The notes under the pieces are model-generated. The model was not told where the DNA came from. It ran no database searches and saw nothing but the letters and a program-made list of their open reading frames with translations. A stretch of 64,000 nucleotides of DNA from Sorghum bicolor (Eukaryota; Streptophyta; Magnoliopsida; Poales; Poaceae): contig NC_012870.2 in NCBI RefSeq assembly GCF_000003195.3, positions 14,066,501 through 14,130,500 on the forward strand, in the 5' to 3' direction. Positions within the stretch are counted from its first letter, which is position 1. Each line of letters opens with the position of its first letter. The translations under genes and the position numbers were made by a program. Of the stretch, positions 45,428 through 56,977 are shown in pieces.

Positions 45428-46100
45428 GCATGAACGGCGGTGGTGGCGCCTCTTCCTCTCCGGAGGGGCGCGCCCCTCCTTCTGCTTGAAGTCGGACCCG
45501 AGAGGGAAGGGGAGCCTCTGGCCACCGGCCTGGTCCATGGCGGCCGGGTCGTGTGGCTGGAGGTTGCGCCCTTCCCAATCCGCGCCAGTGCTAGCCACTG
45601 GGCGCATGGGCACGGCGGCGGACGGACATGGCGAGGGCGGGCGGTGGCCGTCGGCGGCGTCAGCAGGCAGTTCCAGCTGCGAGCGCTCGCGTCAACAGGC
45701 GCTTGCGGGCGGGCGCTGGCGGCAGTGGCGGCTCCGGCGGCAGCGTGCGCATGGCGGCAGCCGGCGCTCGAGGCTGCAGGCGTTCGCGGCACAGGAAGGG
45801 CGACGAAGGAGGCAGGGACGGCGGCGCTCCTCGGGGCGGAGGCGGCGGCACCCTGGCCGTGGTTGGAGTGGTGGCGGTTAGGGTTTCAACCCTAACCGCC
45901 GCCCTTTTATATGGGCCAGGGGGAGAGGGGGTGGGGGGGCGTGCCTGGGCCGAATTGGCAGCCCAGACCCAGGTTGCGGCCTGCCCTACCGCTGGCTGCA
46001 GCTGCTGCGGCGTGGGCCGGCTGTTTTTGGTCCGGGCCAGAAGACGTCCTTTGTTTATTTCTGTTTTATTTCAAATTTGTGAATTCCAGCAGCATTAGTT
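45428..46100. other. GC-rich block with a near-perfect palindrome
   Basis: GC-rich DNA starting abruptly at the end of the second 1.8-kb copy. Long ORFs on both strands reflect composition only. At 45873-45900 a 13-bp arm (GGCGGTTAGGGTT) and its exact complement are separated by 2 bp; CTTTTATATGG follows. It could be the 5' part of the Copia element leader or captured promoter DNA. Confidence 0.35.
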
Positions 46101-46983
46101 CTTAATCTTTAATTAGGCTATGCTAATTTCTGCTATATTATCAGTATTTAGTGTTTTATTCTTGAAAGTTTAGAACACTGATGTGACTGTGGACTTGTAC
46201 AAATGTGTTTCTTTATTTGTACTTATGCAAATTCAGATTCCAATATAGATTGCTAGTATGTTTATGTTATTCAATGATCACTCTCATACTTGTTGTGTCA
46301 TTACAATAATTATATCACATATTCAATCTCCCTGTTATTTTATTCATTAGTTTATTACTGATGAATTACAGCAATTAATTTATACATAGCTTAATTATTT
46401 ATTTTGGGGAGAATATTTTTTGAAATATTCAAGGCATTGGCTATGATTGAAATTTTCTGCCGATTATTTAAATCTAAAGACAGTGCCTAAGATAGTGAAT
46501 TTATTCACACTTTTAAAAAGTTCTACATCAAGTCTTCTTGACTAGATGATTACCTACTGAATATATACCCCAAAATAAAGGATTAGACCAAGATCATTTA
46601 TGGCTTACACTATTGCAGTGATTACCATGTTTTAATCATTAATTTGTTTATATATGGTGTAGTAGAGTTCTTAGCATTGGCTGCGTTTAATTCAATATTT
46701 GGATTATTCAGCCTAGAGACCGTGCTAAGACAGCAAATTATTTGCCTACTATTAAGATCTACTCTATGTCTTATGACATTTGAGATTATCTAACCATATA
46801 TATACAAATTTTTGAGAGTTGTCCTGAATATCATATGATCTTTGTCTACCTAGTGATATCTTAAATCAAGATGAGCTATGTTATTTAAATTAACTTGTAT
46901 TTTATTACAACTTTTGCTTACCATAATGATTGTAATTTACTTTGAGTAAATTTATTAAATCAAATGGTATTACTTTGTAGGCT
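46101..46983 (+). other. AT-rich leader upstream of the Copia gag
   Basis: No ORF and no recognisable 5' LTR. Two loosely similar segments (around 46454-46560 and 46686-46790) share order of motifs. The leader ends TTACTTTGTAG directly before the gag start, which looks like a splice acceptor. Confidence 0.4.
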
Positions 46984-48030
46984 ATGGTCATGGCTAAAGA
47001 GTTCGATGAACTTGCTTTAGATGGTCACAATTATCCTACTTGGGCATTGGATATCAAAATTAACTTTGCATCCCGTGAACTTTTGGCACACATAAATGAA
47101 CCAATTGAAGGGGTAGTGCTAGATGAGCAAAAAAAGTACGGGGCCTTAATGTTATTAAGGTTCTATATTCATAAGGATCTCAAACAAGAGTACCTTATGG
47201 AGGAAAATCCTCGCACATTATGGCTTGCTCTTAAAGAGTGTTATGATCAGCAAAAGGAACTCATATGGCCTGAGGCTAATCATGAGTGGAATCATTTACG
47301 TCTGCAGGACTTTAAGTCCGTTGCTGATTACAATCATGCTGTTCATAAGATTTGCTCTAAGTTGAAATTTTGTGAGAAAGAGCCAACAGATGCTGATAAG
47401 ATAGAGAAAACTCTATCTACCATGCTACCCGCTGACCGAGTCTTACAACAGCAGTATCGGGCTAGTAATTACACTGTTTATTCTCAACTTATTCATACAT
47501 TAACCCAGGCTGAGAAACATGATGAGCTTCTTATGAAGAATCACCATAAGCGCCCAGTTGGGGCAACACCTCTGCCTGAGGTCCATAATGTTCAGAATAA
47601 TGTTAAGAATAAAAAGTTCAAAGGATCTACTTCTAGAGGTCCTAAGAACAAGCCCGAGAAGCGAAAATTCAACAAAAAGCAAAAGCCAAATGCTAAAAAT
47701 AAACAAAAAGGTGAGGGCAAGCCCAAGAATGACAATAAATGTCATAGGTGTGGGACTTACTCTCATTTTGCTAAGGATTGTCGTACTCCTAAGCACTTGG
47801 TTGCACTTTACCAAAAGTCCTTAAAGGAAGCAAAGCAAGGCAAAGCAAAAGAACCAGGAATTGAAGCACACTTCAATCTTGCTTCTGAGGCCACAAAGGA
47901 AGTGGGTTGTTCAAGCAAGGCTATTGTGGAAGCAAAGAACAACAATGCTCACCAAGTTGAGAACCTTCCAGGAAGGGATGACATGATCATGGAGTTCACT
48001 TCCAATGACATGTTTAGAGATTTCAATTAA
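46984..48030 (+). CDS. Copia gag polyprotein
   Basis: 348 residues, intact. The N-terminal part (FDELALDGHNYPTWALDIKI) is the UBN2/retrotransposon-gag type of plant Copia elements. A basic, lysine-rich stretch (about residues 205-250) precedes a CCHC zinc knuckle, C-x2-C-x4-H-x4-C (CHRCGTYSHFAKDC), which binds RNA in virus-like particles. The frame closes with TAA, and pol starts 242 bp later in another frame, so gag is made separately from pol. The start could be either of two close ATGs (46984 or 46990). Confidence 0.88.
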   Translation: MVMAKEFDELALDGHNYPTWALDIKINFASRELLAHINEPIEGVVLDEQKKYGALMLLRFYIHKDLKQEYLMEENPRTLWLALKECYDQQKELIWPEANHEWNHLRLQDFKSVADYNHAVHKICSKLKFCEKEPTDADKIEKTLSTMLPADRVLQQQYRASNYTVYSQLIHTLTQAEKHDELLMKNHHKRPVGATPLPEVHNVQNNVKNKKFKGSTSRGPKNKPEKRKFNKKQKPNAKNKQKGEGKPKNDNKCHRCGTYSHFAKDCRTPKHLVALYQKSLKEAKQGKAKEPGIEAHFNLASEATKEVGCSSKAIVEAKNNNAHQVENLPGRDDMIMEFTSNDMFRDFN

Positions 48031-48272
48031 AGTCTCAATCCATAGTTGATATCTATCTAATTATTTTATTAGAGATGCAAGTGTGTTGTAATAAATTAAG
48101 TTGTACAAACTCTATGTGACTTGAGTTGTGCAAACTTGTTTGTGAGATGAGTATTGTGACCTATATGTATTGTAATGTCATACTCTTATGTTGGTATTGT
48201 AATAAATTAAGTTGTGTATGTATTTCTATATGTTTTATAAGAATTTTTAATTACATTCTTATTTCACTATAG

Positions 48273-51200
48273 ATGTCATCTGATGTCAATCCAATGGAGG
48301 AATTATGTCTTGTAGATAGTGGAACCACAAACACTATTCTTAGGGAGATGAAATATTTCTAGACTCTTAAGAAAAGAGAAGGAAATGTTATGACCATCGC
48401 TGGAAGTGATGCTCTAATAGTTGGTTCAGGTAGAGCCACTATTGTTCTCCCTATGGGTACACAATTAATGATAGAGGATGCATTATTGTTTCCTGAATCA
48501 ACTCGTACCCTTTTAAGCTATAGAGATATCTGTAAGAATGGTCTCCATGTGGAAACACATGTAGATAATAAAGAAGAATTTATTCTCTTTACTAAACTTA
48601 CTGGATTTGGCAAACAAATTTGTGAGAAAATTCCATCCCTCCGATCTGGATTGTACTATACATACATAAAACCAATATCTCATGTTGCAAACAAGATAAT
48701 TTTTCAAAATGTTGATTTATTCCAAACATGGCATGATAGACTTGGTCATCCAGGAATTAGAATGATGAGAAAAATTATAGGCAATTCATTTGGTCACAAT
48801 TTGCATAAAGCAAAATTCCCACAATCTTCGGATTTTGTATGCACTGCATGTGCTACAGGGAAATTGATTTTAAGACCATCAACTCTTAAAATCAAAACTG
48901 AACCACTAAAATTCCTTGAACGAATTCAAGGGGATATTTGTGGGCCGATTCAACCTGTATGTGGACCGTTCAGGTATTTCATGGTATTAATAGATGCATC
49001 TACAAGATGGTCTCATGTGTGTCTTTTATCGACACGAAACCATGCTTTTGCTAAAATAATGTCTCAACTAATACAGTTGAAGTCACATTATCCTGAACAT
49101 CAAATTCAAACAATTCGAATGGACAATGCTACTGAATTTTCATCCCATGCTTTTAATGATTATTGTATGGCAATGGGAATTCAGGTTCAACATTCTGTAC
49201 CCTATGTCCACACTCAAAATGGTTTGGCTGAATCTTTAATAAAGAGAATCAAACTCATTGCAAGACCAATGTTGATGAATTGCAAGTTGCCTACTTCGTG
49301 TTGGGGTCACGCAGTACTGCACGCTGCTGAATTAATCCAACTACGACCAACTGCATATCATGATAATTCCCCTTTACAATTAGTACGTGGTGATCCTCCA
49401 AATATTTCCCATTTGCGTAAATTTGGGTGCGCAGTTTATGTGCCCATCTCACCACCTCAGCGAACAGCTATGGGACCACATAGAAAATTAGGGATCTATG
49501 TGGGATTTAAATCTCCGTCGATCATTAAGTATTTAGAACCTCTAACAGGGGATCTATTTACGGCCCGGTTCGCTGATTGTATTTTTAATGAGGATCATTT
49601 CCCGGTATTTGGAGGAGAAATGTACCAAAATGAATGTCAAGAAATTAATTGGAATGCGGAAGGCATTTCATCATCTGATCCACGTACTATGGAAACTGAA
49701 CTTCAGGTTCAGAGACTTATTGATTTGCAAAATATTACAAATAATCTGCCAGATGCGTTTACTAACTATAAAAGTGTTGTTAAATCTTTCTATCCTGCAA
49801 GGAATGTGCCAGAAAGAGTGGAGGTACCAAATAAAACCACTCATGTAATCCCTCTTGGAAACAAGAGGGGGAGAGGCAATTCCAAGGTGCAAGATAAGAA
49901 ACAAAAGAAAGTAGTAAACGAAGATCAACTTTCTGTTGATATACACCTAGTGACTAATCAATATCTTTTGGAAAGATTTGATATGTTACCTGACCCACTT
50001 ATGTGTATAAACACTAAAGTTGGGACATCAAGAAACCCTAGATCAATCATTTTGGGAAATAATGATGATCCATCAAGGGTAGATGAAATTGCCATTAATT
50101 ATATAGAGACTGGAGAGTCCTATGATCGTAAAGCTACAATTGTCGACATTTATTTCTCTGAGCAAATTGCTGAAATCCTTCAAAATGATCCAGATCCAAA
50201 ATCCATGGTAGAGTGTAAGAAACGCTCGGACTGGAACAAGTGGAAGGATGCATTAGAGACAGAGATAGCCTCGCTTTTAAAAAGGGAAGTGTTTTCGGCT
50301 GTATTGCCAACACCTCCTGGTATCCATCCTGTTGGATATAAATGAGTTTTTGTCCAGAAACGGAATGAAAACAACGAAGTGGTGAGATATAAAGCAAGGC
50401 TTGTAGCACAAGGTTTTACGCAAAGACCTGGTGTTGATTTCAACGAAACATATTCTCCAGTTATGAGTGGCATAACATTTCGATATTTAATATCTTTGGC
50501 AGTTCAAAATCATCTATCTATGCAGTTGATGGACGTAGTGACCGCATATTTATATGGCTCATTGGATTCTGAGATATACATGAAAGTTCCTGATGGAATT
50601 AGTATACCAAATTCTGAGGCAAATCGCAACATGTTTTGTGTTAAATTGCAGAAGTCATTATATGGCTTAAAACAATCAGGCCGAATGTGGTACAATCGGT
50701 TAAGTGAATTCCTTATACATAAAGGATACATAAATAATGATGATTGTCCATGTGTCTTCATTAAAAAATCCCAAAAGAGTTTTTGCATTAGATCTGTATA
50801 TGTTGATGATATAAATATAATTGGCAATGAGCATGATATTAATGAAGCACGTCATCATTTGAAAGCGGAGTTCGAAATGAAAGATTTGGGTCAAACCAAA
50901 TTTTGCTTAGGTTTACAACTTGAGCATTTTTTATCTGGGATTTTTATTTACCAAGCTGCCTATATCCAGAAAATATTGGAGAAATTCAATATGGATAAAG
51001 CATACCCATGTAAAACCCCCATGGTTGTAAGGTCTTTGGACATAGAGAAAGACCCTTTCAGACCTAGGGAGGAAGGTGAAAAGATTTTAGGACCTGAAGT
51101 CCCATATCTAAGTGCTATCGGAGCACTTATGTATCTTGCTAATAGTACCCGGCCGGATATTGGTTTTGCAGTTAACCTATTAGCAAGACACAGTGCAACT

Positions 51201-51824
51201 CCTACCAAGCGTCATTGGGTTGGAGTTAAGACCATATTTAGGTATCTCAATGGTACAAGGGATCTTGGATTATTTTACAGCAAAAATCAAGATCAAAATT
51301 TATTGGGTTATACGGATGCTGGATATTTATCAGATCCCCATAATGGTAAATTCCAAACTGGTTTTGTATTTTTAAATGGTGGAACAGCAATTTCTTGGAA
51401 ATCATCCAAGCAGACATTAGTGTCTACTTCCACCAACCATTTTGAAATTATAGCATTATATGAAGCATCACGAGAGTGTGTATGGCTTCGCGGAATGGTA
51501 GACCACATATTAAAATCATGTGGAATTGGTGCACTTGATACACCAACAATTATCTTTGAGGATAATGCTGCATGTGTTGTACAAATGGAATCAGGGTATA
51601 TCAAGAGCAACATAACAAAGCATATTACTCCAAAATTATTTTATCCCCATGAATTACAAAAGAATGGGGAAATTGAGATTCTGCAGACTAAGTCATGTGA
51701 TAATCTAGCAGATTTGTTCACCAAGTCTCTACCATATTCTATGTTTCACAAATATGTTGAAGGAATTGGTATGAAAAGACTTAGGGACTTGCAGAAATCA
51801 AGGGGAGTATCTCTTGATAAATGA
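48273..51824 (+). pseudogene. Copia pol polyprotein with two in-frame stops
   Basis: Read in one frame, pol runs 1183 codons and is interrupted by TAG at 48360-48362 and TGA at 50343-50345. Visible parts: protease motif DSGTT just before the first stop; integrase zinc-binding WHDRLGHPG ... CTACATGK; integrase core with D (QGDICGP), D (RMDNATEFSS) and E (NGLAESLIK); reverse transcriptase starting around the second stop, with the YVDD catalytic box (VYVDDINIIG); RNase H with TDAGY and EDNAACV. The first stop separates the protease active site from the rest, and the second falls at the start of the reverse transcriptase core, so the copy cannot make a complete enzyme set alone. No frameshifts were found; decay is slight. 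Confidence 0.88.
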
Positions 51825-52151
51825 TTCATTTGTATTATATTGCACTCTTTTCTTTGTATGAGTTTTACTTTAAAGTTTTCTCATATAAAGTTTTTAACGA
51901 GGCAATATCAGCATTATATATATGTCATATCATCCAGTTTTTCCCATTAAGGGGTTTTTTGGAGATAATATTTTAAGACATTGTTATAATGATTATCACG
52001 GTGTTTCTCCTTTATTTTCCCATTGGGTTTTGAGGAGTTTTATCCTGATATATCAAAGCATTCCTAAGTTTTTTCCCACAGGGTTTTTCGAAGGATATAT
52101 GATGGCAATTATTATGATAAACAATTGAAGGAGATAATTGATCAGGGGGAG

Positions 52152-52377
52152 TGTTAAGAATATTCTTAATACTCTAAGTGATCAATTAGTGGATAATTAG
52201 CAACTGCTAATGACGGTTTTTCCTTCCACTCTCCCGATCGTGGAAGGGGACATCGTGGGAGCGGGGCCTTCCACTCGCCCCTGGAAACTGCCCCATCGAG
52301 GGCATGTATAAATACTTTTTACTGTTCATCAATAAAGGCCACTGGTTCACTTTTACTTCTACTGTTCCTATTACACA
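52152..52377 (+). repeat. 3' LTR of the Copia element
   Basis: It starts TG directly after the polypurine tract and ends CA (either 52375 or 52377). The first bases contain a perfect 16-bp palindrome, TTAAGAATATTCTTAA (52154-52169). A TATA-like GTATAAATAC (about 52306) and AATAAA (52331) mark U3 and R. About 226 bp, short for a Copia LTR but within range. Confidence 0.8.
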
Positions 52378-53198
52378 CATCTCAACACCCCCACACACCA
52401 GTTTAACTTTGGACACTTGTCATATGCTTCATCTAATTGTGGCAGGTGGCCAATCTAAAGCTACTATGGAGGATTTTTCTAGCCAGTTGTTGGAGGTTGT
52501 ACATTACCTGATGTCGCCTAGCTAATTTGAAAATTGTGTATGCTGTATTTCGTTCGCCGAGACCATTTTTATTTATATACTTTACTTTAAGCAGGCTCTT
52601 AGATTGGTGTCTTATTTTGCTATTAAAAGGGTACGTATATATAAATACATCTCAAAAGAATACGTAAAATATATACATGAAGCATAATGGACCAACAAAT
52701 CATTTTGGTATTTATTGTTGCACACAGCAATATTTTTTGCTAGGTTTCTTGCCCTATAATATATACCACTTTCGTGCCTTTTGCTTTTCGTCCGTAACTC
52801 TTCTTGGTTATTACCTGTTATTTGAGTTCGGTTGTAAATGTTGAGCTGTGAATTAGAACCACTGTAACTTGGAGACCAATTTAACTTTGATTCGAGGACA
52901 TACTATATTATATATTCAATGTGTAGATCTACTGATCTGAAGTCCAACAAAATTGAGTTTTCTATTTTATGATTTTTATGTGATTTGCTGTGATTTTTCA
53001 AAAAAATTCAGCCAAAATAAATAAAAAGAAAAAGGTAAAAACACTTTCAAAACCAGGTCAAGGATGTAATGTGCACGGTTTAAAAGTTGAGGGATGTATT
53101 TTGTCCGGTTTTAGAGTTCAGGGATGAAAATCAGATTTTCGTAAAAGTTGAGGGATCTAAACTAGACTTTTTCCGAAATAGACATGCGCGCGGCTCAG
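52378..53198. other. flank of the Copia element with exon-like island and dispersed repeat
   Basis: Island 52447-52524 follows TTGTGGCAG and reads QSKATMEDFSSQLLEVVHYL, then a TAG stop; it may be a terminal exon of an unrecognised gene. About 52905-53010 is copy B of the AT-rich dispersed repeat (GTGTAGATCTA ... TCCAACAAAATT ... TTTTATGATTTTTATG). Confidence 0.4.
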
Positions 53199-53426
53199 GC
53201 CTTGTTCAGTTTTCAAAAACTTTCAAATTCTTCGTCACATCAAATCTTACGATACATGTATAGAGTATTAAATATAGATAAAAATAAAAATTAATTATAC
53301 AGTTTACCTATAATTTGCAAAATATCTTTTAAGTATAGTTAATCTATAATTAGATAATATTTATCAAATACAAACGAAAGTGCTACAATATTCTAAATCC
53401 AAAAAATTTAGGAACTGAACAAGGCC
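53199..53426. mobile_element. GGCCTTGTTCAG-type MITE
   Basis: Ends GGCCTTGTTCAG and CTGAACAAGGCC with 3-bp duplication TCA (53196-53198 and 53427-53429). Both ends carry the same C-for-T change, so the repeat stays perfectly complementary. Confidence 0.88.
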
Positions 53427-54196
53427 TCATAAACTTTGTTTGTGGGTTGGGAATACGGCTGAGCAAAGCTTCTCAGCAATAAGAAAACGTATATGTAGCG
53501 TTTTCTGCTCTAGCGCCGCGGCCGCAGCTCCCGTCGTTTACCGCTGCTGATCCCTCTCCCTTCCTCTCCGGTATCTCGCCGGAGGTTGAAAGGAGTGGGG
53601 ATCCATTGTATCTAATAAGTTTTTCTTTAGTAGATCGAGTCTAGGGTTACTGTCTTTTAATGCCAAATTTTTTGGTATTAGAGTTTTATCTTCTCCTTCT
53701 CCTCTCCGGCGACGGTGAAGGAGAGAGTTGGAATCGACTTCTCCATGGCGACTCCGTTGAAGATAATGACGACAACTTCGCGTCAGCATCTTCATCGACA
53801 TGACGACATGGAGACTTTTGTTTCCGGACGGCGGCATCCAGGCGGAGATGATATCGCTGCCATGGAATAATTTTCTCCAGTCTCTTCTCTATTTTATTGT
53901 GGTTAGATGTAGCCATAATGAAGGACTAGGAAGAATAATTTTCAGATTAGTCATCGTCACTCTTCGGTGGTAGAAAGAAGAATAAGGACGACACCAGAAA
54001 GAAGAAGTTCCTCAATTCCACCTATTGGAATGTTGGCCGTCGTTCGTTGGACATTTGTTCTTAGTCTATTTGCCGAGTATTTGCCTATACGGTCATCTAT
54101 ACTGCAAAGCATCTAACAGGTTAGGTTTTGAGTTGTGCTTTACACAGCGTGAGTACTGTATTGTAATCCAAAGTGTCTGTAACGTGTTTGATGTAC
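53427..54196. other. intergenic, partly GC-rich DNA
   Basis: Contains short inverted CCGGCGA/TCGCCGG motifs (53570, 53705) and short ORFs without recognisable domains. It may be the remnant of a retroelement, but no diagnostic motif is visible. Confidence 0.3.
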
Positions 54197-55406
54197 TCAG
54201 CTATTATATAATACTAGCAAAACATACACGTGCGTTGCAACGGGGTATAGAATTTATTATTTGATAATTGTACACTTTTTGTAAAATTTAAATGAGTTTA
54301 GTCCAACCTTGAATCAAATAAATATAACCCCACCAAAACAAAAAAAACTACCAAACTAATATTGGAAATCACCTTGAGAAGAAATAGAAAAAATTCATGT
54401 TCCATAAAAAAAATCAAAAATCTTCATGTACAGTGGAGGAAAAAGAGTAAAAAATGATATAAAAATATGTATAGAAATTAAAAGAGGAAAAATATTACGT
54501 AAAGAAAGCATAAAAGCATCACATGAGGGAACAATTCCATCAAACAGCACGTCAGATCCACTTTTATTGTCGCTCAGTGCAATTCAAAGCAAAACCAGCG
54601 GCGCAGTTAGTGACAAAAGCCCACAGCCACAGCCGCCACATAATAATACAATTAATAGGTAACAGTTCTCAACATCCTTTCATCACAACATTTGTTTGAG
54701 ACATACATGAACAAAGCACATGTAATTCTGTGTGATTAAGAGGAAGTACCTTGTGGCCAGCATTGATGCATCACGAGAGAAGGAACAGCCGATCAGAGGG
54801 CGATCATCTCCAATCTCGCTACACTCTAGGACAAACTCCCCAGCCTGCTTCACGACGAGTTCGGCCTCCGCCTCTGGGTCCTCATCGGAATCCTCGTGGC
54901 AGCGCTTGGCCATCTTAATCCTGGCCTTGGCACGGGGCAGCGAGTACTGTGCAATGTCGACACGCGCCTTGAGAAGCTCCTGTGTGCCCTTGGTGAAGAA
55001 GGGGTACTGGATCTGCTCCTCCTCGCCGGTGCGTGCAGCGTGGTCGTCCTCCTGTGCGCGGAGGAGACGGTCGACCTGGCCATCGGCCTCGAGCCGGAGG
55101 CTCGGAGGCGGTCGTGGCGCTCCATTTCACGCTCGCCAAGGCGGCGTAGGTAGGCCCGCACGGCCATGGCGTAGGCGCGGTGCCACTAGAGGAGCTCCTG
55201 CACCGATTGCTCGTGACGCTCCCACGCGGCGCGGTGGTCGTCGGAGACCTCGTAGTCGGCCTCGCCTCCGCCCCCGGCGGAGGAAGTGGCGGCGGCGGGA
55301 CGGGGATGGGAACGATTGGCGGGTGGACGGGGATGGGGAGCGGAGCCATGGGAGGAGTGGGGGCCGGGGCCACAATTTTTTTAAAAAAAATTGCTTTTCC
55401 TCAATT
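54197..55406. mobile_element. Helitron-like segment carrying a gene fragment
   Basis: The left edge TCAGCTATTATATAATACTAGC, followed by GTGCGTTGCAACGG, resembles the 5' ends of grass Helitrons (TC, then a TATA-rich tract, ACTAG and GTGCGTTGCA). A similar edge occurs at 63267. A captured exon of a PRP4-type gene lies inside. The right edge was not identified; 55407 is where the shared AT-rich repeat begins again with GCAACGGAAGA. Confidence 0.4.
54750..55349 (-). pseudogene. PRP4: captured first-exon fragment of a PRP4-type U4/U6 snRNP protein gene
   Basis: PRP4 is the WD-repeat 60-kDa protein of the U4/U6 snRNP in the spliceosome. Read on the minus strand from ATG at 55349, the block has a proline-rich start (PLPIPVHPPIVPIPVPPPP). 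After a frame change it reads EVSDDHRAAWERHEQSVQEL and then an in-frame TAG. It continues with LRRLGEREMER, QIQYPFFTKGTQELLKARVD, the acidic PDEDPEAEAELVV-type segment (DSDEDPEAEAELVVKQAGEF) and CSFSRDASMLAT, the beginning of the first WD repeat. It stops at an exon donor (ACAAG|GTACTT, 54750). The splicing-factor motif region lacks residues between two arginine/leucine-rich blocks, so deletions have occurred. No WD repeats follow. A 5' fragment with intact donor, internal damage and transposon surroundings indicates capture of a gene piece. Confidence 0.72.
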
Positions 55407-56050
55407 TGGTAATATTGCAACGGAAGAAAAACATCAAATAACCGATGACATAATGCTACATATCTATTTATATTTATCCTTTTTATAAAATTTAAAGTCC
55501 ATAATTTATTTTATTGATAACCCATAACATCTATGGTATTAGATAGTTAATATTTACAATAATATGTAGCTTAAAGACATATTTATTGAATAATAAAAAT
55601 AGAAAATAGTTAAATCTTATCTCACTCTAATATTACCTCTTAATATGCCTCAGTATTATATTGAAACATGAGAAGTTTGATGCTAGCATTATTTTTTTTA
55701 GTTTAGATTAGGATTGCTATGAAATATGAATCAAGCATCACATTAAATAGGGTACCATTAAATTTTTATAATAATTGGAGCAAGATAACTACAATTTTAA
55801 TTTTACAGTAAAAAGCATAGGCAAGCATTTCCAAAAAAAGGTGTACTAAAATTTGTGATATTTTTTGTTTACTGCATGGATCTATATATGTGGAGCTGAA
55901 CAAAATTTATTTTATAATTTTTAGATTTTTCTATGAATTACTATGCATTTATTAATTTTTAGCCGATTTAAAAATTAAAAGAAAAGTAAATTAGAGATTT
56001 TACATTGGGAACTTAAAAAAAATTTTATTCTTTTTTCTTTTCATCAGTAC
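55407..56050 (+). repeat. AT-rich dispersed repeat shared with 63290-64000 (contains copy C)
   Basis: From GCAACGGAAGAAAAACATCA to at least 55945 the sequence matches 63300 onwards in order, including CTACATATCTATTTATATTTA, AAAGTCCATAATTTATTTTA and AATTGGAGCAAGATAACTAC. The 63-kb copy has about 160 extra bases near 63620-63780. Copy C of the GTGGAGCT...AACAAAATT unit lies at its right side (55846-55990). Confidence 0.85.
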
Positions 56051-56977
56051 CGATTCGGGTTGGGATTCCGGTTGGGCTGATTGGCGGTACCTATGGCAGA
56101 GGCGAGCGAGTGAATGTTTTTTATTTTGTTTTTGCCTTTTTAGAAACTTTGGACAGAGGAGGAGATCAGTAAACCCAACACGGACAGAACATGGATAGAA
56201 GGCAGAAGAAAATATTTGGTAAACTGAAATTTTGGCTCTTTATAGATAGGTATAGATAATTCTTCTTTCATCGGAAAAAACTTTGTTTGTGGGTTCCATG
56301 TTGTCTCTTCTGTTTATTTTTATTATATATATAAGAAAAAAAATGTTCGTGTTGGTTGGCACGACGAATCGAGGGCATGGTCAGTTGGACGACATACAGA
56401 AGGCGTGTCTGCGCCGACATATATATGATGCGTGCGCGCAACGTCATGCGTGTCAAATCCTACTATTTTATTTATTACGCTGTTTGACTTGGACCTCAAA
56501 ATATAAACCATGCCTTATATAAGGTTGTTGGTTAACTTTCGTGACAAATATAGGTTGTTGGTATTAGTATAATATATAATAATACCGCCCGATCGAGTTA
56601 GCATGCATTCGAACTCGAGTCGGTATAAACTTTATCTACACACGGCATTGTGCATATATAGCTGACTGCTGATGACCACCACCCGGACCCAGTGTGATCG
56701 AACATTCGAGTGTGTGTGGTGCACGTATATATAATTATTGGTCCACCAACTAACTCGTTGCGACTTTGCACCGCGCAACATCTGAATTCCGACATGCATA
56801 TGGAGCTAGCTGGTGGCACACGAATCTCATCTTCCTTCTTCTGCAGTTAGTTGGTGACCTCAACCCTCAACGCGTGTATCCTCCTCACCGACACGTACGT
56901 CCCGGATCGATCGATTCCCTACCAGCGCGGAGATGGACGCGACTTCCGCGTTGGGGTTTCGTTCGTCACCGGCCGGC
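56051..56977. other. upstream region of the small secreted protein gene
   Basis: AT-rich, then from about 56580 mixed sequence with several palindromic hexamers. No gene seen. Confidence 0.4.

Larger units (their letters stand above)
46984..52377 (+). mobile_element. Copia-type LTR retrotransposon, 5' LTR not found
   Basis: Order gag, protease, integrase, reverse transcriptase, RNase H identifies a Ty1/Copia element. gag is open, pol has two in-frame stops, a polypurine tract (GGGGGAG, 52145-52151) precedes the 3' LTR. The sequence of that LTR does not recur between 45428 and 46984, so the element appears truncated or rearranged on its left, and insertion age cannot be read from LTR pairs. 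Confidence 0.88.

Noticed and set aside
45428..46100. Long GC-rich ORFs (up to about 156 codons)
   Set aside because: Four overlapping frames on both strands are open at once and none resembles a protein family.
53690..53867. Short ORF beginning MATPLKIMTTTS
   Set aside because: It is short, has no recognisable domain and lies in DNA that looks like decayed repeat.
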